Origin: [Actinomadura] parvosata subsp. kistnae
GTDB lineage: Bacteria; Actinomycetota; Actinomycetes; Streptosporangiales; Streptosporangiaceae
Length of the DNA stretch: 64,000 bases
NCBI RefSeq assembly: GCF_900323885.1
Contig: NZ_OOHJ01000018.1
Coordinates: 372,001 to 436,000, forward strand
Direction: 5' to 3'
Part shown: positions 32,766 through 41,912 of the stretch, one piece after another
Position numbering within the stretch: the stretch's first letter is position 1
Layout: each line of letters starts with the position of its first letter
The notes under the pieces: generated by a model
The model's database searches: none
Told to the model about the DNA's origin: nothing
What the model saw: the letters and a program-made list of their open reading frames with translations, nothing else
Translations under genes and position numbers: made by a program

Positions 32766-34301
32766 TCACCGCACGGTCAGCACCACCCGCTGGTACGAGG
32801 TGAGCGCCGGGGTGCCGGCGTCCGTACCTTGCAGGATGAGGTGGATGGTCTGGCCGGGCCGCGCGTCACGCGGGACGCGGACCCGGGCGGCGCCGTCGCG
32901 CTGGGTCACCTCGACCGTGCCGGGGTAGGTGCCGGCGTCGGTGTACTGCCACCAGGTGGCGGTGACGGCGTCGCGGTCGGGGTCGGCGACCCGCCCGTTC
33001 AGCGTCACCGTCCGGCCGGGCCGGACGTCGCGGTCCAGCGGCCCGGCGACGCTGACGGCCGGCTGGTGGTTCACCTGGGAGAACGCGGGGGTGGTGGTCC
33101 ACTTCAGCCGGGCGGCGAAGTCGTGCTGCGCGGCGCGGAACCAGCGGGTGGAGGCGTAGTCGGCGGAGGATGTGCCGTCGGGGCCGACGTCGGTGCCGGC
33201 GCGCCCGCCCCAGCCGCCCCAGCTCGCGTCGGTGCCGGCGCGCAGGCCGTTGGCGAGCAGGTTCATGAAGATGGAGGTGTCACCTTCGGAGATCCACGAC
33301 CCCTTCTCCTGGAGGGCGGTCCACACGATGTAGCCCTGCTCCCGCAGCTGCTCGGCGGTCACGCCGGAGAAGCCGAAGAAGTCGAAGATGTCGCCGGGCA
33401 CCATCTGCCTGCCGTCGCCCCACACCCGGTAGAACGGCCCGAACGGGCCGACCTCGGAGACGTTCGCCCTGGTCCAGGCGGCGGACAGCAGCTCGGCGTC
33501 CTGCGGCAGGACGGCGCGGCGGGCGCCGTAGCCCCAGATGGTGGTGGCCATCTGGCGGAACTCGACGTCCGGCCAGTTCGGCTGGATGTACTTGGCGTAG
33601 GTGTCGTCCTGGTCGCCCCACGACTGGATGACGGCCTTCCGCGACACCTTGCGGTAGATCGCCGGCCACTGCGGCGTGCCCTCGTACTGGTCCTTGATGG
33701 ACTTCAGGGCGCGGGCGATCGTGCTCTGGCCGGCGCCGGTGAGCAGGTGGAGCGGGCCTGGCTCGTCGTCGAGGAGCTTGCGCCTGATGAGGTCGGAGCC
33801 GGGAGAGTCCGTGGAGATGTCGCCGTCGAACGCGATGTTGCCGCCGAGGATCTTCGACTTCAGCTCGCCGGGGCTCGGGTAGCCCCTGGCGTGTGCCTTC
33901 AGGTTCGGGTACGCCCGTGCGTACAGGTCGACGGCCTCGTGGATGAACCGCTCGCCGGGCTTCCACCGCCAGGAGGTGCACGGGCAGAGGTTCAGCCTTG
34001 GCCGGTCGTACTCGCGGCCGGGGACGAACCACGTGGTGCCCTTGCCGTCGCCGGCCCAGTGCACGCCGCTGCTGGCGTACAGCAGCCCTTCAGTGTCGAA
34101 CTCGTTGCTGTAGAGCAGGTAGCGGATCAGCGTGTTCTGGTCGTCCAGCTCGGGGTCGTGCATGAGAATCACGCGTGGCCTGCGGTCCGCGTCGCCGTGA
34201 CGGGCGGCGCCGGCCACGGCGGGCGGGGCCGGGGCGGCGGTGACGATGACGGTCAGCGCGCAGATCAGCAGGCGGCTCAGTAAGGTCGCGGTCTGTCCCA
34301 T
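32766..34301 (-). CDS. Secreted DUF1593 protein (nucleoside-hydrolase-like, Sde182 type)
   Basis: A 511-aa exported protein with signal peptide (LLICALTVIVTAAPAPPAVAG). The N-terminal domain has the nucleoside-hydrolase-like Asp cluster in VILMHDPELDDQNTLIRYLLYSNEFDTEGLL and resembles DUF1593 / Sde182 proteins linked to plant-wall degradation; the C-terminus is an Ig-like beta domain. It is the last gene of the sugar operon, 14 bases after the binding-protein stop. The nucleoside-hydrolase fold cleaves furanosides, so release of furanosidic apiose outside the cell is a reasonable but unproven role. Confidence 0.8.
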   Translation of the reverse strand: MGQTATLLSRLLICALTVIVTAAPAPPAVAGAARHGDADRRPRVILMHDPELDDQNTLIRYLLYSNEFDTEGLLYASSGVHWAGDGKGTTWFVPGREYDRPRLNLCPCTSWRWKPGERFIHEAVDLYARAYPNLKAHARGYPSPGELKSKILGGNIAFDGDISTDSPGSDLIRRKLLDDEPGPLHLLTGAGQSTIARALKSIKDQYEGTPQWPAIYRKVSRKAVIQSWGDQDDTYAKYIQPNWPDVEFRQMATTIWGYGARRAVLPQDAELLSAAWTRANVSEVGPFGPFYRVWGDGRQMVPGDIFDFFGFSGVTAEQLREQGYIVWTALQEKGSWISEGDTSIFMNLLANGLRAGTDASWGGWGGRAGTDVGPDGTSSADYASTRWFRAAQHDFAARLKWTTTPAFSQVNHQPAVSVAGPLDRDVRPGRTVTLNGRVADPDRDAVTATWWQYTDAGTYPGTVEVTQRDGAARVRVPRDARPGQTIHLILQGTDAGTPALTSYQRVVLTVR

Positions 34302-34315
34302 CGTTGTGCTCCGCT

Positions 34316-35302
34316 CTACTTGCGGGCGAAGACGCCGAAGTCGTCGGCGTTGTCCTTGGTGACCAGCTCGCAGTCGATCGACTGCTTCTCCTCCTTGCCG
34401 GTCTTGCCGGTCTTGATGAACTGGTCGGCCTGGTCCACGGCGCTGGTGGCGCCGAGCGCGGCGGGCTGCAGCGCGGTGGCGTGCATCTCGCCCGCCTTGA
34501 TGGCGGCGATCGCGTCGGGGCTGCCGTCGAAGCCGACGACCGTGACCTTGTCCAGCAGGTTCGCGGCCTTCAGCGCCGCGACCGCCCCGAGGGCCATGGT
34601 GTCGTTGCCGGCGATGACGCCCTGGATGTCGCGGTTCTTCTGGATGATGGTCTCCATCTTGGTGAACGCCTCCTGCTGGTCCCAGTTGGCGCTCTCCTTG
34701 GCGACCTGCTTCATGTCGGGATACTGGGAGATGACGTCGGCGAAGCCCTTGGAGCGGACGCTGGCGTTGGTGTCGGACTCCTTGCCGACCAGCTCGACGT
34801 AGTTGCCCTTGCTCTTCATCGCCTCGACGAACGACTGCGCGGCGAGCTGGGCGCCCTGGGAGTTGTTGGAGACGATCTGCGCCTTGGCGATGCCGGTGGC
34901 GTTGATCTCGCGGTCGATGAGGAAGACGGGCACGCCGGCCTCGGTGGCCTTGCGGACCGGGCCGATGGAGGCGTCGGCGCCGGCGTTGTCCAGGATGATC
35001 GCCTTGGCCTGGCGGGAGATGGCGGCGTCGATCAGCTCGCTCTGCTTGTTCGGGTCGTCGTCGTGGGAGGCCACGGACGTCTGGTAGCCGAGCTTCTCCG
35101 CCTGCGCCTTGGCCGCGTCGGCCTCGGCCTTGAAGAACGGGTTGTCGTGGGACGGGGTGATGACGGCGATCAGCCCGCCGGCGGCGGCCGAGCCGCTGCT
35201 CGCGGGCGCGCCGGTCGCGGGCTGCTCGCCGCCGCCTCCGCAGGCGGTCAGGGCGGCGCAGCCGAGGGTCAGGGACAGGGCCATGGTCAGGACACGGCGC
35301 AT
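34316..35302 (-). CDS. Sugar ABC transporter substrate-binding lipoprotein (RbsB-like)
   Basis: A 328-aa type I periplasmic-binding-fold lipoprotein. The lipobox is LTACGG, with a low-complexity linker, then the core GGLIAVITPSHDNPFFKAEADAAKAQAEKLGY and PVFLIDREIN, typical of ribose-type sugar receptors. It captures a small sugar for the permease and ATPase encoded upstream in the same operon. The specific sugar is inferred from the operon (apiose or a related branched or short-chain sugar). Confidence 0.93.
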   Translation of the reverse strand: MRRVLTMALSLTLGCAALTACGGGGEQPATGAPASSGSAAAGGLIAVITPSHDNPFFKAEADAAKAQAEKLGYQTSVASHDDDPNKQSELIDAAISRQAKAIILDNAGADASIGPVRKATEAGVPVFLIDREINATGIAKAQIVSNNSQGAQLAAQSFVEAMKSKGNYVELVGKESDTNASVRSKGFADVISQYPDMKQVAKESANWDQQEAFTKMETIIQKNRDIQGVIAGNDTMALGAVAALKAANLLDKVTVVGFDGSPDAIAAIKAGEMHATALQPAALGATSAVDQADQFIKTGKTGKEEKQSIDCELVTKDNADDFGVFARK

Positions 35303-35333
35303 GGTGGTTCTCCTTGTGGGGGGGTGGTGCTGT

Positions 35334-36428
35334 CTAGTCGTGGTGCCGGGTCGCGGCGACCGCCGCGGCGGCGGCCCCCCGGCGCTTGAAGCGCTGCTGG
35401 CCCTGGTCGAGCATGACCGCGAGGATGATCACGGCGCCCTTGATGAGGATCTGCCAGAACGTCGAGACGCCCAGGATCACCAGGCCGTCGGCCAGGAAGC
35501 CGATGACGAACGCGCCGACCAGGGTGCCGCGCACGGTGCCCCGGCCGCCGCTGAGCGCGGCCCCGCCGATCACCACGGCGGCGATGGCGTTCAGCTCGTA
35601 CGTCTCCCCCGCCTGCGGCGCGGCCGAGGTCAGCTCGGAGGCGATGATGAGCCCGGCCACGGCCGCGCACGCGCCCGAGATCACGTACACGATGGTCTTG
35701 ACCCGGCGGATCGGCACGCCGGACAGGTCGGCGGCCCGCTCGTTGCCGCCGGTCGCGTACAGCCAGCGGCCGAACGGCGACTTGGCCAGCAGCAGCACGA
35801 CCGCCACCGCCAGCACGATCATGATCCAGATGGAGGTGGGCAGGCCGAGCGGCCGGCCGCTGCCCAGCAGGCCGAAGCCGGTGTTGCCGAAGGCGGGGTT
35901 GCCGGCCAGGTTGGGGTAGGTGGCGCCGTCGGAGATGAGCATCGCGGCGCCGCGCGCCACGTACAGCATGCCGAGCGTCGCGATGAACGGGGCCACGTTG
36001 AAGCGGGTGACGAGCACGCCGTTGACGACGCCGACCAGCGCGCCGACGCCGACGCACAGCACGATCACCACCCACACGGGCGGGTAGGCGATCACGCCGC
36101 CGACGTGCAGGCCGCCCAGCAGCTCGCCGGCGACCACGCCGGACAGGCCGACGATCGAGCCGACCGACAGGTCGATGCCGCCCTTGAGGATGACGAGCAG
36201 CATGCCGAGCGCGATCACCGCGTTGATCGCCACGTGCTTGGTCATGGTGATCAGGTTCGGGACGGTCAGGAACGCGTCGGACAGCACGCCGAACACCACG
36301 ACGAGCACGGCCAGGGCGATGAACGCGCGCAGCTCGAAGGCCACGTTCAGGAGGGACAGCCGGCGGGCCGTGGCGGCGGCCCGGTCCGGTTGGACGGTGC
36401 CGGCCGGCCTGGACGCTGTGGAGGTCAT
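35334..36428 (-). CDS. Sugar ABC transporter permease (RbsC-like)
   Basis: A 364-aa integral membrane permease of the ribose/xylose class. It has many hydrophobic helices, the ITMTKHVAINAVIALGMLLVILKGGIDLSVGS signature, and the cytoplasmic coupling segment AIAAVVIGGAALSGGRGTVRGTLVGA. Its ATG overlaps the ATPase stop; 31 bases separate it from the binding-protein gene. Confidence 0.95.
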   Translation of the reverse strand: MTSTASRPAGTVQPDRAAATARRLSLLNVAFELRAFIALAVLVVVFGVLSDAFLTVPNLITMTKHVAINAVIALGMLLVILKGGIDLSVGSIVGLSGVVAGELLGGLHVGGVIAYPPVWVVIVLCVGVGALVGVVNGVLVTRFNVAPFIATLGMLYVARGAAMLISDGATYPNLAGNPAFGNTGFGLLGSGRPLGLPTSIWIMIVLAVAVVLLLAKSPFGRWLYATGGNERAADLSGVPIRRVKTIVYVISGACAAVAGLIIASELTSAAPQAGETYELNAIAAVVIGGAALSGGRGTVRGTLVGAFVIGFLADGLVILGVSTFWQILIKGAVIILAVMLDQGQQRFKRRGAAAAAVAATRHHD

Positions 36429-37945
36429 CGGAGCGCACCTCCGTTCGTGGCGCCGTCGGATACGCGCATGAGTTCCTCCCGATCGATCTCTCCGCGCCGG
36501 TACTCGCCGACGACGGCGCCGCGGGCGAGCACGAGCAGCCGGTCGGGGATGTGCAGGGCTTCCTCGGCTTCGGAGGTGGTGAACAACACGGCCAGCCCGC
36601 GGCGCGCCTGCGCGGCCATGAGCTGGAAGATGTCGGCCTTGGCGCCGACGTCCACGCCGCGGGACGGCTCGTCCAGCAGCAGCACGCGCGGCCCGGTCAG
36701 CAGCGCCTTGCCGATGACGACCTTCTGCTGGTTGCCGCCGCTGAGCGAGCCGATGGCCGCCTTGGCGCCGCTGGTCTTGACGGTGATGTCGGTGATGACG
36801 CGGCGCACGGCCGCGCCCTCGCGGGCGGCCGAGACGAACAGCCGCCGCACGTACTGGTAGAGCCCGGCCAGTGACAGGTTCTCGCCGACGGTCATGGTCT
36901 GCACGAGCCCGTCGCGCTGCCGGTCCTCGGGGACGAGGATGAGGCCGCGCCGGATGCGGTCGCGGATGCCGGCCCGCGTCAGCGGCTCGCCGGCCAGGAC
37001 GATCTCGCCGGACGCGGGCGGGATGCGCCCGGCGAGCGCTTCGAGCAGTTCCGTGCGTCCGGAGCCCATGAGCCCGTAGACGCCGACGATCTCCCCGGCG
37101 CGCAGGGTCAGGCTCACGCCGCCGACGGCGAGCCGGTCGGGGTTGGCCGGGTCGATCACGATCAGGTCCCGCAGGTCGAGCACCGGCTCCCCCGCCTGCG
37201 AGTCGCGGTCGGGGAAGAGGGTGTCCTGGTCGCGGCCGACCATCTGCTCGACGATCCAGCGCAGGTCCACCTCCGCGGCCTGGGCGGTGGCCACCAGCGT
37301 GCCGTCACGCAGCACCACCACGTCGTCGGCGATGTCGAGCGCCTCGTCCAGGTGGTGGGAGATGTAGACGACGGCGACCCCGCGCGAGGTCAGGTCGCGG
37401 ATGACCTTGAACAGCACCTCCACCTCGGGCGCGGTGAGCGCGGAGGTGGGCTCGTCCATGATCAGCACGCGGGTGTCCTGGAGCAGCGCCCGGGCGATCT
37501 CCACGATCTGCTGCTGGCCGAGCCGCAGGTCGGCCACCGGCGTGTCGGGGTCGAGCTCCTCCTCCAGGGTGCGCAGCACGGCGAGCGTGCGCTCGCGCTG
37601 CGCCGTGCGGTCCACCGCGCCGAACGGGGTGCGCAGCTCGCGGGCCAGGAACAGGTTGTCGGTGATGCTGAGGTTCGGGCACAGGCTCAGCTCCTGGTGG
37701 ATGATGGCGATGCCCTGGTCGGCGGCGTCCCGCGAGGAGGCCAGCCGCACCGGCCTGCCGTCCAGCTCGACGTGGCCGGTCGTGGGCTGCTCGATCCCGG
37801 CCAGGATCTTCATCAGCGTGGACTTTCCGGCGCCGTTCTCCCCGAACAGCGCGGTGACGCGGCCGGGCGCGACGGCGAAGTCCACGCCCTTGAGCGCGTG
37901 CGTGCCGCCGTAGACCTTGGTGACCTCGCGGGCCCGCAGCGTCAT
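36425..37945 (-). CDS. Sugar ABC transporter ATP-binding protein (RbsA-like, two ABC domains)
   Basis: A 506-aa protein with duplicated ATPase domains. The first has GENGAGKST, LRLGQQQIVEIARAL and LIMDEPTSA; the second has the degenerate Walker A GLMGSGRTE, LSGGNQQKVVIGKAL and LLLDEPSRGVDVGAK, the asymmetric pattern of RbsA/MglA/XylG. Energises the permease. Coupled by ATGA overlaps on both sides. Confidence 0.96.
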   Translation of the reverse strand: MTLRAREVTKVYGGTHALKGVDFAVAPGRVTALFGENGAGKSTLMKILAGIEQPTTGHVELDGRPVRLASSRDAADQGIAIIHQELSLCPNLSITDNLFLARELRTPFGAVDRTAQRERTLAVLRTLEEELDPDTPVADLRLGQQQIVEIARALLQDTRVLIMDEPTSALTAPEVEVLFKVIRDLTSRGVAVVYISHHLDEALDIADDVVVLRDGTLVATAQAAEVDLRWIVEQMVGRDQDTLFPDRDSQAGEPVLDLRDLIVIDPANPDRLAVGGVSLTLRAGEIVGVYGLMGSGRTELLEALAGRIPPASGEIVLAGEPLTRAGIRDRIRRGLILVPEDRQRDGLVQTMTVGENLSLAGLYQYVRRLFVSAAREGAAVRRVITDITVKTSGAKAAIGSLSGGNQQKVVIGKALLTGPRVLLLDEPSRGVDVGAKADIFQLMAAQARRGLAVLFTTSEAEEALHIPDRLLVLARGAVVGEYRRGEIDREELMRVSDGATNGGALR

Positions 37946-38565
37946 GAGATCTCCACCGGGGTGATCGTCACCGTCTGCGGGGTGAGCAGGGTGAACGCGC
38001 CGGTGAACGAGATCTCCTTGCCGTCCAGGGCGGGCACGTCCAGGCTCTTGAGGAGCTTGGCGCGCAGCTCGTCGTTCAGCGCGGTGGCCGCGTCGGCGTA
38101 CTCGACCTGGTTGGTGAACTGGCCGAACGTGATGAAGCCGGCGGCGTCGCGCAGCGCGGTGCCGTTGATGGCCGGGCCGATCTGCAGCGACACCCGCGTG
38201 CCGGCCGGCACGCCCTCGACGGTCACCGGCAGCAGGCCCGAGCGGGCCTGCCCGGCCTCGCCCCTGCCCTTGACGGCGAAGGTGTACGGGCCGGTGCCCT
38301 GGCGCTTGCCGTACTTCCGCCCGGCCGCCTCCTTGTCCTCGGCCAGCGCCTTCAGCAGGACCGGCAGGTCCACGGCGGACTGCTTGATGGCCGGCACGAC
38401 CTTGGCCTCGTAGTTCCGCGCGCCGAACGCGGCCGGGTCGAACGTCGCGGGCGCCGCCGCGGCGGCCGTCTCGGCGGTGCGGTACTCCGTGTCCACCGCC
38501 ATGAGCACGACCAGCGCGGCGACGGCCGCGCCAGCGATCCAGCGGGCCGGCACCCTCGCGGTCAT
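37942..38565 (-). CDS. DUF2291 family membrane-anchored protein
   Basis: A 207-aa protein with one N-terminal hydrophobic segment (WIAGAAVAALVVLMAV) and an extracytoplasmic domain (FGARNYEAKVVPAIKQSAVDL, ALRDAAGFITFGQFTNQVEYAD). The family is regularly found in operons with ribose-type ABC sugar transporters, with no known biochemical role; it may assist the transporter. ATGA overlaps join it to the kinase before and the ATPase after. Confidence 0.85.
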   Translation of the reverse strand: MTARVPARWIAGAAVAALVVLMAVDTEYRTAETAAAAAPATFDPAAFGARNYEAKVVPAIKQSAVDLPVLLKALAEDKEAAGRKYGKRQGTGPYTFAVKGRGEAGQARSGLLPVTVEGVPAGTRVSLQIGPAINGTALRDAAGFITFGQFTNQVEYADAATALNDELRAKLLKSLDVPALDGKEISFTGAFTLLTPQTVTITPVEIS

Positions 38566-40070
38566 GTGCTGCTCCTTTCCTCGTCGGGACGGGCCCGGCT
38601 CTCCTCGCGGGCGGCGTGGCTCTCCTCGCGGGCGGCCTGGCTCTCCTCGCAGGGCCGGGCCCGGCGGACCGCCGCACGCCAGGTGGCGTGGCGTGCCCGC
38701 CGGTAGGAGTCGTCCGCCGCCGGCCGGAACTCCTCGACCGGCCTCGGGCGGCGCTCCAGCTCCTCGGTCGTCCAGAATCCGGCGGCGAGCCCTGCGGCGT
38801 CGGCGGCGCCGAGCGCGGACAGGTCGTGCTCGCCGGAGCGCGCCACGGTGCGCCCGCTGAGGTCGGCCTGGAGCCGCATGAGCCGGGCGCTGCGGGTGAG
38901 CCCGCCGTCCGCCATGAGGACGCGAACCTGCCCGGCCGCCTCCTCGACGGCGGTCACGACGTCCTCGACCTGGAAGGCGACGGCCTCCAGCGCGGCGGCG
39001 GCGAGCTGGGCGCGCCGCGTGCCGAGAGAGAAGCCGGTGATGACGGGGGTGGCGTCCGGCTCCCACCAGGGGGCGCCGAGCCCGCCGAACGCGGGCACGA
39101 ACGTCACCCCGCCCGCGTCGGTGCCCTCCGCCTCGGCCAGCAGCGTCTCGGCGGGCACGCCCAGCAGCTCCGACAGCCAGGTGATGGTCCGGCCGGTGGC
39201 GCGGATGTTGCCTTCGACGGCCGGGACGGGCCCGTCGCCCAGGTCCCAGGCGATGCTGCGGCACAGCCCCGCCGACCGGCCGCCGCCGACGGCCATCACC
39301 GACGAGCCGGTCCCGTAGGTGGCCTTGACGACGCCGGGCCGCCAGCCGGCGTGGGCGAACATCGCGGCGTGCGAGTCGCCCAGGACGGCCAGCACCGGCA
39401 CCCCGTCCGGCAGCGGCGCCAGGTCGCGGACGGCGGGGAACGGCCCGAACGAGGACACGACGCGCGGCAGCACCTCGTCCGGCACCCCGAACAGCTCCAG
39501 CAGCCCCGGGTCCCACCGCGCGGTCTCGACGCCGAGGAGCTGGGTGCGGGAGGCGTTGCCGGCCTCGATGACGTGCTCGCCGCCGAAGCGGCTGAGCAGC
39601 CACGAGTCGACCGTCCCGAGACAGACCTCGCTCCGCCCGTACGTGTCCAGCAGCCACCGCGCCTTGAGCGCGGAGAACATCGGGTCCAGCGGCATCCCGC
39701 TGACCGAGCGCACCAGCTCGGCCTCGGCGGCCAGCTCGCGGCAGCGGCCGACGGTGCGCTGGTCCTGCCAGCTCAGCAGCGGCCCGAGCGGCTTGCCGGT
39801 GCGGCGCTCCCACAGGACGAGGGATTCGCGCTGGTTGCTGATCCCGACGCCGGCGACCCGGCGGGCCTGGTCGGGGGTGACGCATGCGGCGACCGCCCGC
39901 CGCACGCTCTGCCACAGCTCCTCCGGGTCCTGCTCCACCCAGCCGGGCCGGGGCTGCGTCTCGGCGAGCGGCGCGGACGCGCGGGAGACCACGCGCCCTT
40001 CGCCGTCCACGAGGAGGGCCTTGGTGGAGCTGGTGCCCTGGTCGATGGCCAGGATGAGCGGGCTAGCCAT
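38562..40070 (-). CDS. FGGY-family carbohydrate kinase (probable D-apulose kinase)
   Basis: A 502-aa sugar kinase with the actin-like ATPase fold. N-terminal phosphate loop LAIDQGTSSTKALLVD, SNQRES, TVDSWLLSRF, GDSHAAMF, TYGTGSSVM, and C-terminal VLMADGGLTRSARLMRLQAD. Glycerol-kinase-like in overall sequence. Together with the isomerase and the split transketolase it fits the step D-apulose to apulose 4-phosphate; other ketoses remain possible. The C-terminal tail contains three copies of a 21-bp repeat. Overlaps the transketolase gene by 8 bases. Confidence 0.85.
   Translation of the reverse strand: MASPLILAIDQGTSSTKALLVDGEGRVVSRASAPLAETQPRPGWVEQDPEELWQSVRRAVAACVTPDQARRVAGVGISNQRESLVLWERRTGKPLGPLLSWQDQRTVGRCRELAAEAELVRSVSGMPLDPMFSALKARWLLDTYGRSEVCLGTVDSWLLSRFGGEHVIEAGNASRTQLLGVETARWDPGLLELFGVPDEVLPRVVSSFGPFPAVRDLAPLPDGVPVLAVLGDSHAAMFAHAGWRPGVVKATYGTGSSVMAVGGGRSAGLCRSIAWDLGDGPVPAVEGNIRATGRTITWLSELLGVPAETLLAEAEGTDAGGVTFVPAFGGLGAPWWEPDATPVITGFSLGTRRAQLAAAALEAVAFQVEDVVTAVEEAAGQVRVLMADGGLTRSARLMRLQADLSGRTVARSGEHDLSALGAADAAGLAAGFWTTEELERRPRPVEEFRPAADDSYRRARHATWRAAVRRARPCEESQAAREESHAAREESRARPDEERSST
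38598..38660 (-). repeat. 21-bp tandem repeat in the kinase C-terminus
   Basis: Three copies around GCTCTCCTCGCGGGCGGCGT (plus strand) encode AAREESH/Q/R heptads beyond the conserved kinase fold. In frame. Confidence 0.8.
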
Positions 40071-41022
40071 GGCGGGCGAGGCTCCGTGCGGCGTCGGCGA
40101 TGCCTTCGGGGGACATGCCGTACCGGTCGAGCAGGAAGGCGGCCGAGCCGGTGGGGGCGAACCCGGGGATGCCGAGGATGGTGACGCGGGCCGGGTGGTG
40201 CTGGACGACGGTCTCGGCGACGGCGCCTCCGAGGCCGCCGGCGATGGTCGACTCCTCGACGGTGACGATGCCCGCGGTCTCCCGCGCCGCCGCCACCACC
40301 GCGTCCACGTCGAGCGGCTTGACCGTCGGCATCGACAGCACCCGCGCCGAGATCCCTTCGGCTTCGAGCTGCTCGGCGGCCACCAGGGCGCGCCACAGTA
40401 CGGTGCCGTTGGCGATCAGCGTCACGTCGCCGCCGTCGCGCAGCGTCACCGCCCGGCCGGGGGTGAAGGTGTAGTCGTCGGCGTTGACCTGCGGCACGCT
40501 CATGCGGCTGACCCGGACGAACACCGGCCCCTCCACCTGGGCGGCCCAGCGCAGCGCGGCGCTCGTCTCGACCGGGTCGGCCGGGACGATGACGGTCAGG
40601 TTGTCGATCGCCCGCAGCCAGGCGATGTCCTCGATCGAGTGGTGGGTGGGACCCAGCTCGCCATAGGCCAGGCCGGGGCTCATGCCGCACAGCTTGACGT
40701 TGTGGTTGGAGTAGGCGACGTCGGCCTTGATCTGCTCCAGCGCCCGCGCGGTCAGGAAGCAGGAGGCCGCCGAGACGAACGGGATGCGCCCGCCGTTGGC
40801 CAGGCCGGCGGCCACGCCCACCATGTCCTGCTCGGCGATGCCGACGTTGATCAGCCGGTCGGGGAAGGAGCTGCGGAAGCCGGTGAGCTTGCTGGAGCCG
40901 ACCGAGTCGTTGACCACGCCGACGATCCGATGGTCCTCGTGCGCCAGCTCCGACAGGGTCGCCACGTAGGCGTCCCGGCAGTCGAAGCGGGGCCGGTCGG
41001 CGACCGAGGGGGGCGGGGTCAT
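40063..41022 (-). CDS. aptB: Transketolase-like C-terminal subunit (probable apulose-4-phosphate transketolase subunit B)
   Basis: A 319-aa protein with the pyrimidine-binding and C-terminal transketolase domains: RLINVGIAEQDMVGVAAGLANGG (catalytic Glu of IAEQ), GELGPTHHSIEDIA and IVTVEESTIAGGLGGAVAE. It needs the separate N-terminal subunit to bind thiamine diphosphate between them. In the apiose pathway such a split enzyme transfers a two-carbon unit from apulose 4-phosphate to glyceraldehyde 3-phosphate, yielding xylulose 5-phosphate and dihydroxyacetone phosphate. The pathway call rests on gene content. Confidence 0.8.
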   Translation of the reverse strand: MTPPPSVADRPRFDCRDAYVATLSELAHEDHRIVGVVNDSVGSSKLTGFRSSFPDRLINVGIAEQDMVGVAAGLANGGRIPFVSAASCFLTARALEQIKADVAYSNHNVKLCGMSPGLAYGELGPTHHSIEDIAWLRAIDNLTVIVPADPVETSAALRWAAQVEGPVFVRVSRMSVPQVNADDYTFTPGRAVTLRDGGDVTLIANGTVLWRALVAAEQLEAEGISARVLSMPTVKPLDVDAVVAAARETAGIVTVEESTIAGGLGGAVAETVVQHHPARVTILGIPGFAPTGSAAFLLDRYGMSPEGIADAARSLARHG

Positions 41023-41912
41023 GGCTTGTCCTCCAGTTCGGTGAGCGCCTGGTGGTACTCGGCTTCGCCCGGCACCTTGTGGTGCCAGGCGACGTTGTCG
41101 CTCATGAACGAGATCGGATGCCCCTTGTGCGTGTGGGCGATCACGAACGTCGGCCTGCCCGGCTGGACCGGCACCTGCGCCAGCACGTCCAGCAGCGCGC
41201 CGTGATCGTGCCCGTCCACCTCGGCCACCGCGAACCCGAAGGCGGTGGCCTTGTCGTGCAGCGGGTCGAGGTCGTTGGTCTCCTTGACCGTCGCCCCCTG
41301 CTGGAGCCGGTTGCGGTCGACGATCACGGTGAGCCGGTCGAGCCGGTGCTGGGAGGCGGCCATCATCGCCTCCCAGTTGCTGCCCTCCTGCAGCTCGCCG
41401 TCGCCCACGAGCACGTAGGTGCGGCGCGGGGAGGCGTCCAGCTTGGCCGACAGCGCGTGCCCGACCGCGACCGGCAGCCCGTGCCCGAGCGGCCCGGTGT
41501 TGGCCTCGACGCCCGCCACCTTCGTCCGGTTCGGGTGGCCGTTCAGCGCCGACAGCGGCTGCAGGAACGTCGCCAGCTCGGCCACCGGCAGGAACCCGAA
41601 CGCGGCCAGCGTCGTGTAGAGCGCGCCCGCGACGTGGCCCTTGCTCAGGATGAACCGGTCGCGCTCCGGGTCGGCGACCCGGTCGGGGCTGATGTCGAGC
41701 ACCGCCCCGTACAGGGTGGTCAGGATGTCGATGGCGGAGAAGTCGCCGCCGATGTGCCCGGCCCGGGCGTGGTGGACGAGCTTGAGGTCCTGGATGCGGA
41801 TCTGGCGGGCGGCCTCGGCCAGGTGCGCGACCTGCTCGGCCCGGCTCGCGTGCGGGCCGAGCCGCTCGAAGACGGGCAGGCCGACGTGCTCGTGCACGGC
41901 CAGGTCCGTCAT
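41019..41912 (-). CDS. aptA: Transketolase-like N-terminal subunit (probable apulose-4-phosphate transketolase subunit A)
   Basis: A 297-aa thiamine-diphosphate-binding subunit: ARAGHIGGDFSAIDILTTLYG, FILSKGHVAGALYTTLA, GPLGHGLPVAVGHAL, and the cofactor motif GDGELQEGSNWEAMM followed by DRNRLQ. Partner of the next gene, with an ATGA overlap. An ordinary single-chain transketolase is about twice as long. ATGA overlap also with the isomerase gene upstream. Confidence 0.82.
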   Translation of the reverse strand: MTDLAVHEHVGLPVFERLGPHASRAEQVAHLAEAARQIRIQDLKLVHHARAGHIGGDFSAIDILTTLYGAVLDISPDRVADPERDRFILSKGHVAGALYTTLAAFGFLPVAELATFLQPLSALNGHPNRTKVAGVEANTGPLGHGLPVAVGHALSAKLDASPRRTYVLVGDGELQEGSNWEAMMAASQHRLDRLTVIVDRNRLQQGATVKETNDLDPLHDKATAFGFAVAEVDGHDHGALLDVLAQVPVQPGRPTFVIAHTHKGHPISFMSDNVAWHHKVPGEAEYHQALTELEDKP

